The notes beneath the pieces are model-generated. The model saw only the letters and a list, made by a program, of their open reading frames with translations, ran no database searches and had not been told where the DNA came from. Below, one piece after another: positions 33,237-46,272 of a stretch of DNA of 64,000 bases (position 1 is its first letter; every line of letters starts with the position of its first letter). The position numbers and the translations under genes were made by a program. The stretch covers positions 2,225,371 through 2,289,370 of the forward strand of contig MNCI01003975.1 in NCBI GenBank assembly GCA_015680685.1, given 5' to 3'. This DNA comes from Gnetum montanum (lineage: Eukaryota > Streptophyta > Gnetopsida > Gnetales > Gnetaceae).

Positions 33237-34273
33237 GTGATGATTTTGTGGATCTACGTTATATTACTCTTCAAATTTAGGGATATTATTCATATCCAAC
33301 TATTTGATTTTACTATCTTGTTGATGCCTAGTGGGAATTCTGATTGCTTCTAAAACATTCAACATTTTTCTCTTAACCAACAATGGATCATCATAGTCAT
33401 CACCCTTATGGTGATGTATCCTATGATGATGTCATTCCTCTTCTCTATGTCATTGTCCATTCCTACTCCTAGCATCACAATGTGAACTTTGATCACTCCA
33501 TCTCAATCCTAGTCACCCTTGCTTCCATCTTTGCCACAACTTCTTCTATCAGAATTAGAGGATGAAGAGGAAGGTGAAGATGGAGGACTACGAGAGTGAT
33601 GGCGTCTAATCTTACTCTTTTAGTTCTTATCCTAATCCTTCTTTTTATCTTTATCCTTCTTGTGATAAGTATTCTTATCCTTGGATGAATGACTAGGAGA
33701 TTTTTCTTTAGAGGTTCCTTTACCCTTGGATCCTATCTTTCCTTCATCCATGTTCTTCAAGGTTGACTACAACCATTAGTGAGAGGGCTTCTTCTTAAAT
33801 AAAGGAGGAGAATCTATGTATTGAGAGTTCTTAGAGAAGAAATCTTCATCTTTTCTATGAGGCTACAGGAATAAGGATGGTGGAAGATTCTTGCCCTTGA
33901 AGGAATCATAGTGGGAATCCATGCTTTTGTTCCTATGAAACTGTGCCTCTGTAGGTTGATATTCCCTAGAGATACTATCTATCGACTCATACTCAAGCCC
34001 AACTACTTCAAGGCTAAGCCTCTTGAGTTGGGCCATGAGCATGGCAAGAATAAATCAATCTAGAGGTAACAAAATCTTATTGTTCATATCTCTTCAAAAT
34101 AATTGCTCATAGTGATGTAGGATGAAGATGAAGTCTAGATAATAGGAATCTAGATGGGCATACACAACTTTTGTCTAATGCAGCTTCTCATTGATGATCC
34201 TCTATGTTCTCTCTTGTTGTTGATTATTCTTATTTCTATGTGGTGGATAATCTTTCCTATAAGAAGAAGCCAT
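33237..34273 (-). pseudogene. Gag N-terminal part of element X (family 2)
   Basis: Leftward from ATG at 34273 (MASSYRKDYPPHRNKNNQQQ), which lies about 130 bp inside the PBS. Few stops: a hydrophilic N-terminus, EVVGLEYESIDSISREYQP near 33980, then a long Lys/Ser-rich stretch (KDKNTYHKKDKDKKKD) and RRHHSRSPPSSPSSSSNSD near 33590. Element Y has a comparable HHRSHGYPSSSSSSSF in its gag. The capsid core, which in Y follows near 56.6 kb, is missing because element B interrupts at 33236. The first bases after the break still match Y at 56.70-56.76 kb. Confidence 0.68.
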
Positions 34274-34403
34274 TTAAAAAATATATATGTGTATCCTTGA
34301 AAAATTTTACAATTATTATGAGAGATAGTTCTTTATGTTCTTCTTATTGCATTTTGTATGAATTCACTTGTTAACCGTATGTAGCGTACTTAGCTAGACC
34401 AAG

Positions 34404-34422
34404 TTCCTAACAACAATGTCAA
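34404..34422 (-). promoter_or_regulatory. Primer-binding site, element X (decayed tRNA-Asp type)
   Basis: Minus strand TTGACATTGTTGTTAGGAA, immediately inside the LTR. It aligns with TTGGTACCGTTGTTGGGGA of Y, and both derive plausibly from the plant tRNA-Asp complement TGGCGCCGTTGCCGGGGA by loss of CpG and further change. Confidence 0.6.
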
Positions 34423-35329
34423 TGATGAGTGGTGGGTAACCCCTACACCCAACCATAGGAATCACAAGCATTTACTAGTAATCTACTTAAACTTCATAGA
34501 CTTAGCTACCTATAGCTACCTAAAGTGGTTGATATTCCTAATAGTAAATAGTGAGGTTGCAAGATTGTTGTCTTCTTAACTCACACTTGTGTCTAATCGG
34601 TACATATGGTTAAGTATAGATTAAGATACGTGATATTTATTTTTATAAGTATTTTTATATTTTCCCCTAATAGCTAGATAACTAGTAAAGGTTGAATAAT
34701 TAAATGTCTAATAAAACAACTAGTCTATTGACTAACTTATCCTAATGTGGAGTAACCATTTCTACTTGTTGTATATATCTTGAACTAGTATTCATGCTAT
34801 TGAGTTACCAAGTGGCTATTACTAGCTGTACAAAATATCCACTTATGGGATTGCCAAACATTAATGTGTTATGCTCGAAGTGGCCATACTCATGTGCTTA
34901 CAATTAATTATGTTAATTATCTAAGAACATGAAAGTAAAATGCACAGAAAGTAAAGTGTAAGAAAGTAGAATTAAACTATTCTAAGTGCTACAATGAATG
35001 TATAAAATCTAAATTTTATTTCCATTCATGCTAATATGTTTAGGTACATAGGAACTCAAATAAAAATCTGTACAATCTCTTAGATCTACACTACAAGCAC
35101 TCAAAAGGAAATATTCTAACACTAGAGAAATGAAACTATAAGAGTTCAACTAAGGCTACCACTAAAAGATAGCATAAATGTGAGGGATGCATGCATTTAT
35201 GTAGAAAATGACTACATGAGTGTTAACTTATCTAACTTAGCACATCCTAGCATGCATCAATGGGGATACATCGATAGGGTTGCATCAACAAGGATGCCTC
35301 AACACAGCTTGTCTTATTAATCTTCATCA
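34423..35329 (-). mobile_element. 5' LTR of element X
   Basis: 907 bp, plus-strand ends TGATGAG...TTCATCA. Matches 20274-21145 along its length. U3 at the right end (about 35210-35329) holds TGCATCAACA / ATACATCGATA words; the TATA box is weaker here (TTTATGTAG on the plus strand near 35198). Confidence 0.82.
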
Positions 35330-36085
35330 ATAATGTTTATTGTTGTATGCTATAATTTAGTTTTAATTCAACTAGAAGTTCTTGATTAAAAATGAAAATT
35401 ATTTAAAATGTCATGTTTAAAAATATTTTTTTTAATACACTTTAAAGATTACAATGAAAACTAATGATAGTTGGTTCAAGTGGTTAGCTCATTATTTTGT
35501 TAAATAAGAAATTTTCAATTTAAGTTACACTTAAAGGAATTATTGTATTCTTTTATAATTCTTCTAATGTATCATGTTAGCTACCCTATAGTAAACTTAT
35601 TTTTGGTTTGACATCCCAAGATATATACAAGTATATTATAATGCTTAAACATGACTCAAATTGACAATGAGTTGATCACTTGAATAATTTATCACTAGCA
35701 TGAATATAGATTATAATACCTTGTATGATTTATTTGAGTTGCAACAACTAATACTAGATATAAAAGAAGTGTTTAATTTTTATAAAGATGAATTTGAATG
35801 TTGATAAGATGTCAAGTTGCAATTTGTATTTCAATTGTAACCCCTGGGTTTGGGAAGTATTTCATATGCTTTATGTTTGTAGTTTAGCATGTTCAATTGA
35901 GATTCTTAGTCTTTCAAGATGTACCCTAGTATTCTATATCATACTTTGAGGTTGGGTTCATGATTCCAAGCTTCTTAGAATAATTCTGGCTTTATTTGGA
36001 TGTCCTATGATTCCTCCAACATGCTTCCTTAAGTTTTTACTTTCATCCAGGATCCTTTATGTAAAGTGTAACTTTAGGATGGGTG
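35330..36085. other. AT-rich stretch, nothing recognised
   Basis: No coding or LTR signature except an A-box-like TGGTTCAAGTGG near 35475 mentioned with the possible SINE. Confidence 0.35.
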
Positions 36086-36680
36086 TGCTAACTACCTTAT
36101 GTTGGCATAGGGGCATCAACGTAGGGTTTCAATGCACTCCTTCTTACCTAAGTTTATGCCAAAGTGTCAAAAATTATGTTCTAACTAGCTAGGGCTATGT
36201 TAACAAACCTTCATTGATATTTTGGCATTAATGAACCTCCATCATCACATTGCAAAAACTATAAATACTTAGGATAAGCTCTCACATATAACTTAGTCAT
36301 AACATAGTCTTAATGTAGATTTCATTTGGACTTTTGGCATCTAGTTTGTATAAAGAGATCTTCCTTCCTTAGGTAAGTAATTCCTTCCTTGTCTTATATG
36401 TGTTTTAAGTTAGTACATTCATAAGTATAGCTAGACTCTATCAGAGTGCTACCTTTCTTACATAGCTCAAAACTATTTTGTTGATGTAGAGTCTAGTGTT
36501 TACATGGTGAATAAAGCTCATCATTTTTTCTTTTTTCTTTTACTATTGATGCCTTAAACATAAAAACAACAAAAATATTTATTTACTTTTTGTTTTATTA
36601 AGCTATGACAATTTGTTCCTTGCCCAAGGAGGTCACAACTATATAGCATGATGTTGGACCATCAAGGTTATGGCCAAGAA
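36086..36680 (+). promoter_or_regulatory. Possible LTR promoter and polyadenylation region
   Basis: Words GGCATCAACGTAGG, GCTATGTTAAC and CATTGATATTTTGG (36108-36225) lead to TATAAATA at 36260-36267, with AATAAA at 36510-36515. Word type and order resemble the U3 of element X, here on the plus strand. Ends and PBS were not found. The frame at 36007-36192 overlaps the words and is not a gene. Confidence 0.4.
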
Positions 36681-37680
36681 CCATTTTATTGCTTTTAATG
36701 TGTGGTGTTGCACTTGTCCCCAAGAGGAATTACAAATTGAGCATTTAACTTATCTTCATAAGGGATTGTGATGTGTATGTGTTTATTATTATTTAATTTC
36801 TTATAATTCTAAAAGTTATAAAAAATTATAAAACATAAAATTATAGATATATTCTTAATATCCCATTATGACAACATGGGTTTTTTCATTTCTATATTAT
36901 GTATTATAATCTCTTTTATAGTTATTGAATGCAAAGATATACATGAGTATCTTTAGTAATCCACTCAACATCATGTTTAGAGATTACGACCAGATTACAT
37001 TATGTTTTGTATGATAAATCCCATTCATCCAAAACTAATGGGACCCCTTTCATTATCGTTGTTATTAGGGAAGGTGTTGGTGAATTGCCTTGAAATACTT
37101 ATACATTCACAATTTTTCTTTTTTTAATTGTTGATTTTGTAAGAAATAAAGGACTAAAGAAATCATGGCTAAATTGAGAAATGAAAATATATTGAAGCAA
37201 AAACCTCAATTGGACCAAATCAGCTTAAAAAATATGGTGAATGAAGAAGCACCTCATATTGCATTAAAGTTTCCTCACAATAAACTAGAATAATGGTGCA
37301 TGCATAGAAATTGTTGCATCTAGAGTGTTAGTATCAAATAGCCAAATAAATAAGCATTCAATATCATAAAATAATGAAACATTAAATAAAGAAAAAGTAT
37401 CAAAATTTCTAAAAGAATCCAACACTTCCCAAAGCTCAAATATTACCATTATCAAACATATGATACCTACCAAGAAATGTGATTTGCATAAGCATCATTG
37501 ATCCTTATAAAGAAATGCAACTTGTATAAGCATTATCAAAATAGCATAAAATGTTGACATCCAATCCAAATAAAATGAAAAACCTCAAATGGTGAAAAAT
37601 GTATGAATTGAAAACCAAAAGTATCCAAACATTGAGAAATTCTAAGTTTTCCATTTTTCCAAATAATTAATGATCCCAAA
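36681..37680. other. AT-rich stretch, nothing recognised
   Basis: Very AT-rich; stops in all frames and no repeat structure that I can follow. Confidence 0.35.
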
Positions 37681-37684
37681 GTCT

Positions 37685-37890
37685 CATATGATGTCAAAAA
37701 GTTGACGAGTCTAAAAAGTCACAAAATATCAAATAGATGTTAAGCTTAACAACTTGGAAAATACTAAATAGTTAATGAGCCTAAAAACTCATAAAATATG
37801 AAATATAGTATAATACTAATAACTTATAAAATATCAAATAGTTGATGAGCCTAAAAAATTAAAAAATATCAAATAGATAATGCTTAAAAA
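37685..37890. repeat. Small tandem array, ~65-bp unit
   Basis: About three diverged copies with ATCAAATAG, TTGATGAGCCTAAAAA and TCATAAAATAT in the same order. No coding content. Confidence 0.65.
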
Positions 37891-38810
37891 ATACTAGTGA
37901 ATTGACCTAGAAATTTGGTGGATATAAAAAAATTTGAATTAGTCAAAGCTATACAATTTCCAAAATAGATAAGTAATAAAATAGTAGAAACAACAACCCA
38001 AATCCAAATTACATGAATATGCATTATCAAAATCTCAAAATTCTAAACATATGTTTCAAACCATATTGTAGATTAACTAAATAAAATCAAAATCCAAAAA
38101 TGAGCATTATAATAGATTTCCCTACATAACTAATAATGCTAATGACAAAAACCCTTGGGTGGATAAAATCCTCTAAGCATCTAGTTCAAGCCCTTATGTA
38201 TTTACAAACTCCTTAAATTAGCTCTAAATCCTATGAAGAGGAAAATATCAAAGATTAAATTTAGGAAATATTTGAGATGTATCCTATAATGGAAACACTT
38301 ATATAGATTTGAGTGGCTATGTTAACTTACATGTGGTTTTTCTCCTATTTGGTAGAATTTCCTTCTTTGACTCTAACACCCAAATATTGGCAAAGGAAAT
38401 GGATGGTTTCTAATGAAAGAACTATTAGGATTAAACTAATGGCAAATCCCTTACAAAATAAAAAAAACTAAAAAGGAAAAATAATTAATCATGAAGTTCT
38501 AAAATTAGAATAAATATTATTTCTAAAAGGAATTTATATCCTAACAATAGTCTACTAGGGTACCTTAGGTACTATTCAATAGCTATATCAACTATAAATG
38601 TTAACTAAAGATCCAAAGTACAAAACTAAACATAACCAACTAAGGTACTATTTGATAACTATGTCATACCAAATACTAACCAAAAGCCAAGGTATAAACC
38701 AAAACCTAACTAACTAGAATACTACTCCATGCTACTACTCTAAAAATAAAATACCAAATAAAAATAATTAATTATTATCAAAAAATATAAAGACACATCA
38801 AACACATAAC
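37891..38810. other. AT-rich stretch, nothing recognised
   Basis: A-rich on the plus strand; ACTAACCAAAG-type words repeat loosely near 38590-38710. No gene. Confidence 0.35.
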
Positions 38811-38811
38811 A

Positions 38812-39440
38812 CACATGCTTGATGTAGAACCCTATGTGCTAACGATCCGTCTAGCTTTGGCTGAGAGGCCAACATGTTTAGTGCGACAATGGGTGGAAGG
38901 GAGGTGAAGTTTGTCACCACTACCATGTCGAATTCCATCAGCAAGGCAGATATAGTGAAGCCTTCTCCACATCATGTTCCACATGCAAGTGATGTAGCAG
39001 GCATGCCTTCTTGCACTTGAATGCTGCACTACACATCATTAGGCACCACATCGTTGTCGGTGCTGCAAAGCCCTGTACCATGCCGTAGAATACTCCCACC
39101 TCATCCTCATTCCTATCCATGTTAGCATCAACACTAGTGCTCAGCCCATGCTTGCAAGCATCTATGACATAGAGCACATCGAATAGGCATGCTAGCGGTA
39201 GGAAGCTACATCCTAACATCTTGGAGAAGCATGTGGGAGGCACAATAGTTGGAAGAATTGCCTCAACGATACATGCATAGTAGTGGGTAGGCAACAATGG
39301 TGGCAGGCGTGTGTGGGAGGCTAGTGCTCTAGCAATGGTAGTAGCACAAAATAGTCAAAGTGGTAGGCTAGAGCATAGAGAGCGATGGAGGGATGCAAAT
39401 GCTTGGTAGGAGGAGGGTGAAGTTTGTTGTCAATCTTCAT
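38812..39440 (-). other. CpG-richer patch, possible unidentified gene fragment
   Basis: Higher GC and more CpG than the surroundings. On the minus strand a 119-codon open frame covers 39297-38938. A second minus frame continues over about 38950-38812 with MEFDMVVVTNFTSLPPIVAL and ASQPKLDGSLAH. Together they could be a frameshifted fragment of a captured gene. I recognise no family, and a plus-strand frame is also partly open, so coding is unproven. No start context, introns or neighbours help. Confidence 0.3.
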
Positions 39441-39604
39441 GAAATGGAAACACCACCATGTTAGATACCACTAAATGGAAAAATATAGAAATTTTGGCAT
39501 TTTTTATGATGGTTTCCATTGCTGCTGGGGATAATTTGATGGTGAATAGAGTGGAATTTGCAATGATTTTCACAAAATGGGAAACAAATGGAAATTTTCA
39601 TTAC

Positions 39605-39785
39605 AGCAACACAATGTTGCCAAAGAAAAATAAAAAAGCATATTCTATTTTCGATGTGGTCATGCCAATGCTACCAAAAAAATGAGAAAGAAAATTTTAT
39701 TTTCAATGTAACCATGTCAGTGCTGCAAGAAAAAAAGAGAAAGAAAATTCTATTATGAACACAACCACATCAGATATAAACTACA
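39605..39785. repeat. Three ~57-bp tandem copies
   Basis: CAATGYTRCCAAA..., AGAAAGAAAATT and a variable ATGTRACCATG end recur three times (from about 39610, 39667 and 39718). The open frame at 39458-39685 runs into the array and is not taken as a gene. Confidence 0.65.
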
Positions 39786-40740
39786 CACTCTACCTTAATC
39801 TCGTTAACACAAAAATGAAAAGAAACAAAATATAGAAACAAAACAAGAAACTTTCATAAACCCTTTACAAATTTCTAATTTGGTTGTCAACACTCTTGTT
39901 GTCACTAGCCTCATGGTAAAGATGCAGCGCAATAGCTATATTCACAACAACCACAATGCAACTTCATGACAACATGCACAATAGACACAATGTAGCTTAG
40001 CAACATGCATGAGATATTGAGTGTAGATTTGTGGCTCATGCTTGGAGCATGTGGAGACGTCCACCTTCAGGCCTTAGCAAAAAACTGTGTTGGAGTTAGG
40101 GTAGTGGGCATAGGGTGGAGTTGATATTAGTGGATTTGTTGCAAGCAACAGCTATGCACTGTGTGTGTGCACGCTACTCCTTTGCACCACTATTGCCTGC
40201 TGTTGTGTCATCTTACTTCCCTCCTATCATGTTGATCCATGGTTAATCATTCATTTCAATCGTTATTGCAGGGTAGGTTTTGGTTGATGATGTCAACCAA
40301 GCTAAGGATGATGTGCATCATGATGAAGCCTTCAAATATTTTCATATTCATTATAACCATATATGAGTTGCACTATGTGTGAACTTGGTTTGGACTGGTG
40401 ATTGGTGGTTGGTAGAGTTGTAATTACGGCTCAAAATGACATGTTGTAATAATGGATGTGTCTCTTAAGGTTATCCATGGGGGTTTAACCTAAGGTATTT
40501 ATACTTAGGAATTAGAGGTTGTATCAACATGGAGTTGTAGAGCTAGTAAAGATGAGTAACAGGTGTCAGGTGAAGAAGGATAGGAAGAGGACTAGTCATT
40601 ACTTCTAGTCGATAGTAGGCCTAATCATGATGGCAATGCTAGATTGCCTCTAAGGGATAGATTTTGAAGGAAGAAAATCCTAAAGAACACTCTTAAAGCA
40701 TGATCCAGATATACTATTCTACATTAATAAAGTATTCTTC
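39786..40740. other. No gene recognised
   Basis: Slightly less AT-rich around 40000-40300 but no coding signature or repeat. Confidence 0.35.
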
Positions 40741-40952
40741 TCTTTTTCCTTCTTCTCTTTTTCCTTCTTCTCTTTTTCCTTCTGCTTCTTATGCATAATA
40801 TCTAATATCATGTATATTTGACATTTGCCATAGCATCCAAGAATGGGATGTCATAATGAATGAAAGGAAAAAGAATAGACTATAATAACAAAAGAACAAG
40901 AAATAGAATTAAATTAACAAATATACATACATACATATATACATACATACAA
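40741..40952. repeat. Two simple repeats
   Basis: Three perfect copies of the 15-mer TCTTTTTCCTTCTTC at 40741-40785, and an interrupted (TACA)n tract at about 40920-40952. Confidence 0.85.
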
Positions 40953-42120
40953 GGCTATAAAGTAAAATTAACTAAAAATAGATATAATATCATAAATCTG
41001 AAAATCTAGAAATACTCATAAATATCTAGCAATACCATAATATGTTCAACCACACAAAAATTCATAATCCATGTACATGAAACACAAAGAGAAAACCAAA
41101 TGAAACATGCTTATCAAATGTTACAGAAATATAAGCAAAAGGTAAAAAACTAAAGTTGAAGATAACATAATCATGACAAAATCCACATCAACAACAAACA
41201 CCAAAAGATCTTCTTACAATGAGACATGATCAACATACAATGAGTAAGAAACCTTGGCACCTCCTTTAGCTAAATCAAGAACAAGTCTCATTACAACTAG
41301 ATAAAGGCATGCTAGCCTACAAAACATGTTAGTATGCACAAAAAAAAAAAAAAAACAATCATCCAAGAGCATACATCAAACAAATCTAACCAAACTAAAC
41401 TAGGCACTCCTGCCATCAATATACAAACAAAGAAGCTAGCATGGAATGTGCTTAGTTTCAAATATGTTAAAAGTTATCATATGTACTTGTCCAAGTTATC
41501 AAACCAAATGTCAAACTACCATGTGCATGGATTTATTTATTAGTTTTAAAAAACTATCATTACTAGAGCTACCACCCAGGACTCACCTCTAACATTTTCA
41601 AAACATTAAACAAAAGAACCAATAAGCCCTAGTTCACCTTCTCATGTAGGATGGGGTCTATAATGAGTCATCCTAATGCATCTTAATAAAGATAAAATAC
41701 CAAACATCTATAGGGATCCCAATTGTAAGTAGCCACATAACTCAATGCTAGATTCTAACACCCAATATCAAAATAAGAAATATCAAATGTTGATGGTGGA
41801 GGAACATAAACAACACTCCATATGTTCAAATGATCTACAAGATTTAGCAATTGATTCCAAAATACTATTCACATGTCAACAAGATCCAAGATAAATGAAA
41901 GTAAGAGATATTCAATTGAGTCAAACTATGTTTCAGTAGTAATAAGTGATCAAGAATAAAGAAATTGGAATACCATGCCCTTATCATCATCTAACCACAG
42001 GTGGTGATGGCTAATCATGACCTCAACATGACATGATCATCATTTATATAATTCTTAGAAATTCCACTAGTAGAAACTATAATAAAAACCCTTGAGCACA
42101 ATTTGATCATGACCTATGGT
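40953..42120. other. AT-rich stretch, nothing recognised
   Basis: A-rich; a run of A near 41340 starts an open frame (41334-41543) without any recognisable signature. Confidence 0.35.
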
Positions 42121-42129
42121 GGAAAAATC

Positions 42130-42500
42130 ATAACTTGACCATGGTCTGTGGTTGATAAAAAATGGTAAAAATAATGTAAGATGGAAAAAATGATAAAGGT
42201 AAAGTACATCATGACTTTAACATGACTCATGATGGTAAACCACAATCTCACCATGACTTGTGATTGATAAAAAACTTGTAAAATAGTTTACAATGATGAA
42301 AATTGTAAGGAAGATTTGACCATGACCTCACCATGATTTATGATGATCAACCACCACTAGACTACAATTAGACCACTACTCATGGTATCATAGGTTTTGA
42401 AAAATAGAAAATGAAAAAATGTATAAGATAGTTGAAGGCCAACCATGATCCCATAATGAATTAACTATGATTTGTGGTTAGCACTAATAATCACATCACA
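42130..42500. repeat. Diverged ~112-bp repeats with CCATGAYYTGTGRTTGAT words
   Basis: Copies near 42138, 42250 and a partial one near 42332 share CACCATGACTTGTGATTGAT and following AAAA runs. Mirror words (ATCATGA) allow small hairpins. No gene. Confidence 0.5.
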
Positions 42501-43305
42501 ACCTGTGCCTAACACATGCTTATAGTAATAAATTCTAGACAGAGATTAATACTAAAAAAGGGGTAGCAAATAATCAAAAATTATTAAGGAATATTAGGAA
42601 CAAGGAAGATAATTCTCAATAAGAAAAATTCAATTACAAAATAAGGGAGAATTATCTAACAAGATATTGGTACCAAGATGGATTTCAAACCATAAGACAA
42701 ATAGTTGAAAAGTCATAAAATGACAAAGATTTAAAATATCATGAAATGGATAGAACTCATAAGAACCTATGAAAAGACTATCATATTAGCATCAAAGTTG
42801 ATCATAAAATCAATACCAATGCCCCAAACAGCAAGTAGAATAATTCTTATAAAAGCCTTGTAATCCATAATCAATAAAATACATAAAATTAGAGTAGAAA
42901 GGAACATTAATTACTATAAAAAATCACATAATACTAATCATGCAAATAAAAATTCAATTTCCAATCAAAATTCATATAGATTCATATAAAAGAGATTTTA
43001 TATAATAGTAATAGGATATATCATATAAAGCATTATACTTGCATTATTTTCTAATGGTGTTATGATGACGCAATGCCTAGTAACTCAAATGATCATAATG
43101 ATTACTGAAATCATGTTGAAAAGCATAAATCAAACCAAAACCAACACATGCTAAGAAAGAGATGATGGAAATGAAAGAAAATATGCAAATGCAACTATAT
43201 ACAAATGAAATACATGGTGAAAGGGAAAAAAGCATGCACTTAAGGATCTATTAGGTGTCCACGTGGGGTGCATGAGTAGAAATGCCTTAGATAAAATGCA
43301 TTAAA
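42501..43305. other. AT-rich stretch downstream of element F
   Basis: Lies beyond the integrase end of element F in its direction and may hold its 3' end, but I could not match it to the 5' LTR candidate at 46.8-48.9 kb. Confidence 0.3.
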
Positions 43306-43309
43306 ATTT

Positions 43310-46272
43310 CTATGTAATTTATATCCTTGCAAATCTACAATTTTGTAAACATTGGGGCCAATGACATCTGTAACTTGGAATGGACTTGACCACATAGGAG
43401 AAAACCTAGTTTGAGGATCTGTTTAACTAGATGCTCAATTTCTTTTTAGAACTAGATCTCCTATTTTAAAGACTTTACTTGCATATTTGTTGTCAAACCA
43501 TCTTTTAACAATTTCACGATGATCAAGATTATGAAAATTAATAGATAATCTTAATTCACTTGTTCATTTTCTAATGGGAACTAGATTTGAAAAATATGAC
43601 ACACTTTAACATAGCTTCTTTAGTAATTTGAGAAACTTTAAAAAATTAATCACTAGATTCATCCTCGGAAAATAAAATTTCATGAATATGATCATCATCA
43701 TCAAAACTTGAAAAGAAAGAGATTATCTGGAATAGAATAGGAGTTATCCTTTTCAATAATTCTTTCAAAATCCCAAGCATTGTGTCTAAAAGGGACATCT
43801 AAAGTGGCCATTTGAGCTAATAAATTAGGAACATAATTTTCTTCTCTAGGAATATGTTCAATGGATATATCATCAAAATTTGCCACACCTTCTAATGTTT
43901 TAAGGGATAGGATCTCATTTATATCATTGTCCCTTCCTAATGGTGGTGGAGCATCCAAAAGGAATGTTTTTTCATCATGTTGATGATAAGGCAAGGTATC
44001 TTCATAGATTTCTTCACATTCTCTAGAAGAAAAAGGATTTATTTCTAAAATTTCACTCTCATGGTCATTTATAACATGTTCGCTCGGTCATTTACAACAT
44101 GTTCGCTGAGCCCCACTTCAATAACTCTGATATAAAGATTAGTATTTTGATTTTCCAAAGATTGATTTTGTTGAACAAAAGTTGTTACTACTTCTTTTAG
44201 AAAGGCTCTCTTGGTATGACCATGTATTCCAACTTTCCTTTAATAGGAATTAATAATTCTAAGAAATCTGACCTAAAGAAGCCCCCAAACTTCGCTCCAA
44301 AATTTCTAGATGAGAGCACACCATAAGTGGGTGACATATTGACCACTAAAATATCCATATAGCATGTAAAAGTAGGGTATTCTTTAAGTTGTATCTTTAC
44401 TCCCTTTAATAGCCCTACCACAAGTACATTAGATCCATCAAGTTGTATTACACTTCTTGCTTGTGGTAGCATTCATGCTCCTAATGTTTTACATACCTCA
44501 AGTGGCATGACACTAATGGTTGTTCTAGAATCCATTAAACAATTATAAGCATTCTTTTCCAAAATAATCAAAGTTGTCAGAAAAGGAGGTTGCTCTTTCT
44601 TGTTTGACATGAAATTGCTTGCATTTAATGCGTTGGGACTTTCTGCAAAATGAACTTGCCTTTTGGTTGTTGGAGATCTTTCTTTATTGTTTTCAGGTTT
44701 ATGAACTATCTTTTAAATCACTTCTTTCATTTCATTAAAATGTAGAAGATCATATATTGAAATGTTGAGTTTAACATTTTTCAAATCCTCAACTAGATTG
44801 TAAGTCTTATGTTCGTCTCTTGCTTCTAGTTGAGGTGGAGTTCTTATAAGTATAGAAAGGGGGTTTGGTCATTGTGGGATGTTTTCTTAGGATGGTTTGG
44901 TTTGATTATTTCTGTTACTTTGGCTAGGACCTCTTCTATTTGGAGGAGTATAAGGATCATTCCCAGTTTGTTGTTGTGTGGTGTTATTTGGGTTGGGTTT
45001 GCTTACCATGACTTGTTCAAAAGAAAAAACTTCTTCATTTTCTATTTCATTGGGTATGTTCAAGACCATAATTGGGGTTTTTCCATTTTGTTAACTGTGG
45101 GCATTATCACCATATAATGCTAAAAATTTAAGACAAGTTTTCTCAAAATGTTTCCCAGTATTATGGAGATGACAATAACAATCATTGATTGATGTACTTG
45201 GCTTTTTAGATTGTATAGGAACCTTGTTGTTGTTTTGCTTTAATTCAACTACTTCATTAAAAATTTTTGAAGTGAAATTAATATCTAGATCATCTAATTT
45301 TGAGTTTGAGCTGTAGGTCAAATAGGATTAGATATCTTGTTTGGGTTTATGATGGATTGAATTAAGGCTTTCAATTGGTCATCATTCAAACTAGTATTAG
45401 ATGGTAGAAATGAAGAAGATGCTAAACTTTAAAAATAAATATCTGAAGTTTGAGTTAGTTGGAGGGGGGAGGAGTTTGAAACATAGTATTGGTCATTGGG
45501 AAGGTTGGTAAATGTAGAGGACTAGATTGCATAGGGTTGCTAACATTCATTATTTCAATTAGGTTTGTTCTAACTCAATTGCTTTAGCCATCGCTCCCTC
45601 TATTTTTGTTATGTTGGGATCAAATTTAATGACATAGATAAAGAATGGGTTAATGATGGATAAGTAAAAATTGAGAATGCCACCAGGTTGTGGATGCATC
45701 TCACTTGGCACATAAGCAAGTTGATGCAGGAATCTTATATTGTAATTCCAAACATTTTCCCCAAGTAGTTTTCTTAAGCTTGTGAAGTTGCTTGATGCTA
45801 TGGCCAAGCTGGTAAACCTATCGAATTGGAGTATGAACTTATTTTTAAACTCTTGCCACAAGTCAATAGAGGCATTTGGGAGCATCAAAAACCATTGGAT
45901 GGCTTTGCTCTTGGGAGTTGTCACAAATAACTTACATGCTATGCCATTTTGGACAATGTTATGGATGCCTAGTAACATTTCGAAACATTGTATATGTTGG
46001 TGGGCATCACCAGTAGGGGTTGTGGGATCAAAGAACAAATTTATGTTCTGAAGTGGTATTGAAATATCATGATAGTTGGTGAAGTTAAAGGGATTGCTCA
46101 CCAAGGGAGCTAGGGGCTGATTGGCTACCATCCTAGTTCGAGTTCTTCTAAGGATAGAACTAAAAAATCACGAAGCTTGTTGTTTTCTTAAAGTGAAATG
46201 ACAAGTAGCTGGTCAACTAGGGGCAGAAGTAGAAACTTTTTGTTGAGTTGCTCTATGTGGAGATTCACTCAT
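43310..46272 (-). pseudogene. Element F: gag, protease, RNase H end, integrase end; RT deleted
   Basis: Leftward from ATG at 46272 (MSESPHRATQQK), with two stops before the open gag frame 46131-45559. Gag core: GDAHQHIQCFEMLL, WQEFKNKFILQFDRF, LRKLLGENVWNYNIRFLHQL. RNA-binding knuckle YCHLHNTGKHFEKTC (C-x2-H-x4-H-x4-C) in 45321-45091. Protease second half VVNMSPTYGVLSSRNFGAKFGG in 44472-44197. Only ~200 bp later the frame 43994-43701 gives the RNase H end (FDDISIEHIPREENYVPNLLAQMATLD), so the whole RT is missing. Near 43510-43310 the integrase C-terminal region is readable (RWFDNKYASKVFKIGDLVLK, then PMWSSPFQVTDVIGPNVYKI). A 23-bp tandem duplication lies at 44063-44108. It differs from families 1 and 2 in gag and protease. 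Not functional. Confidence 0.85.

Larger units (their letters stand above)
20274..35329 (-). mobile_element. Element X (family 2), non-autonomous LTR retrotransposon with nested insertions
   Basis: Minus-strand element bounded by LTRs 20274-21145 and 34423-35329. Order in its own direction: 5' LTR, PBS, gag N-terminal part, [element B, 25.8-33.24 kb], promoter-like module, [LTR-like insertion 24.0-25.0 kb], ORF2, 3' LTR. Comparison with element Y shows that about 2.8 kb (Y 53.87-56.70 kb: gag core and spacer) is missing where B sits, so insertion or later deletion removed it. Flanks TTAAG and ATAAT do not form a target duplication, so the ends have mutated or recombined. Confidence 0.75.

Noticed and set aside
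20269-35334. Target-site duplication for element X
   Set aside because: Flanking five-mers TTAAG and ATAAT do not match; claimed only for element Y.
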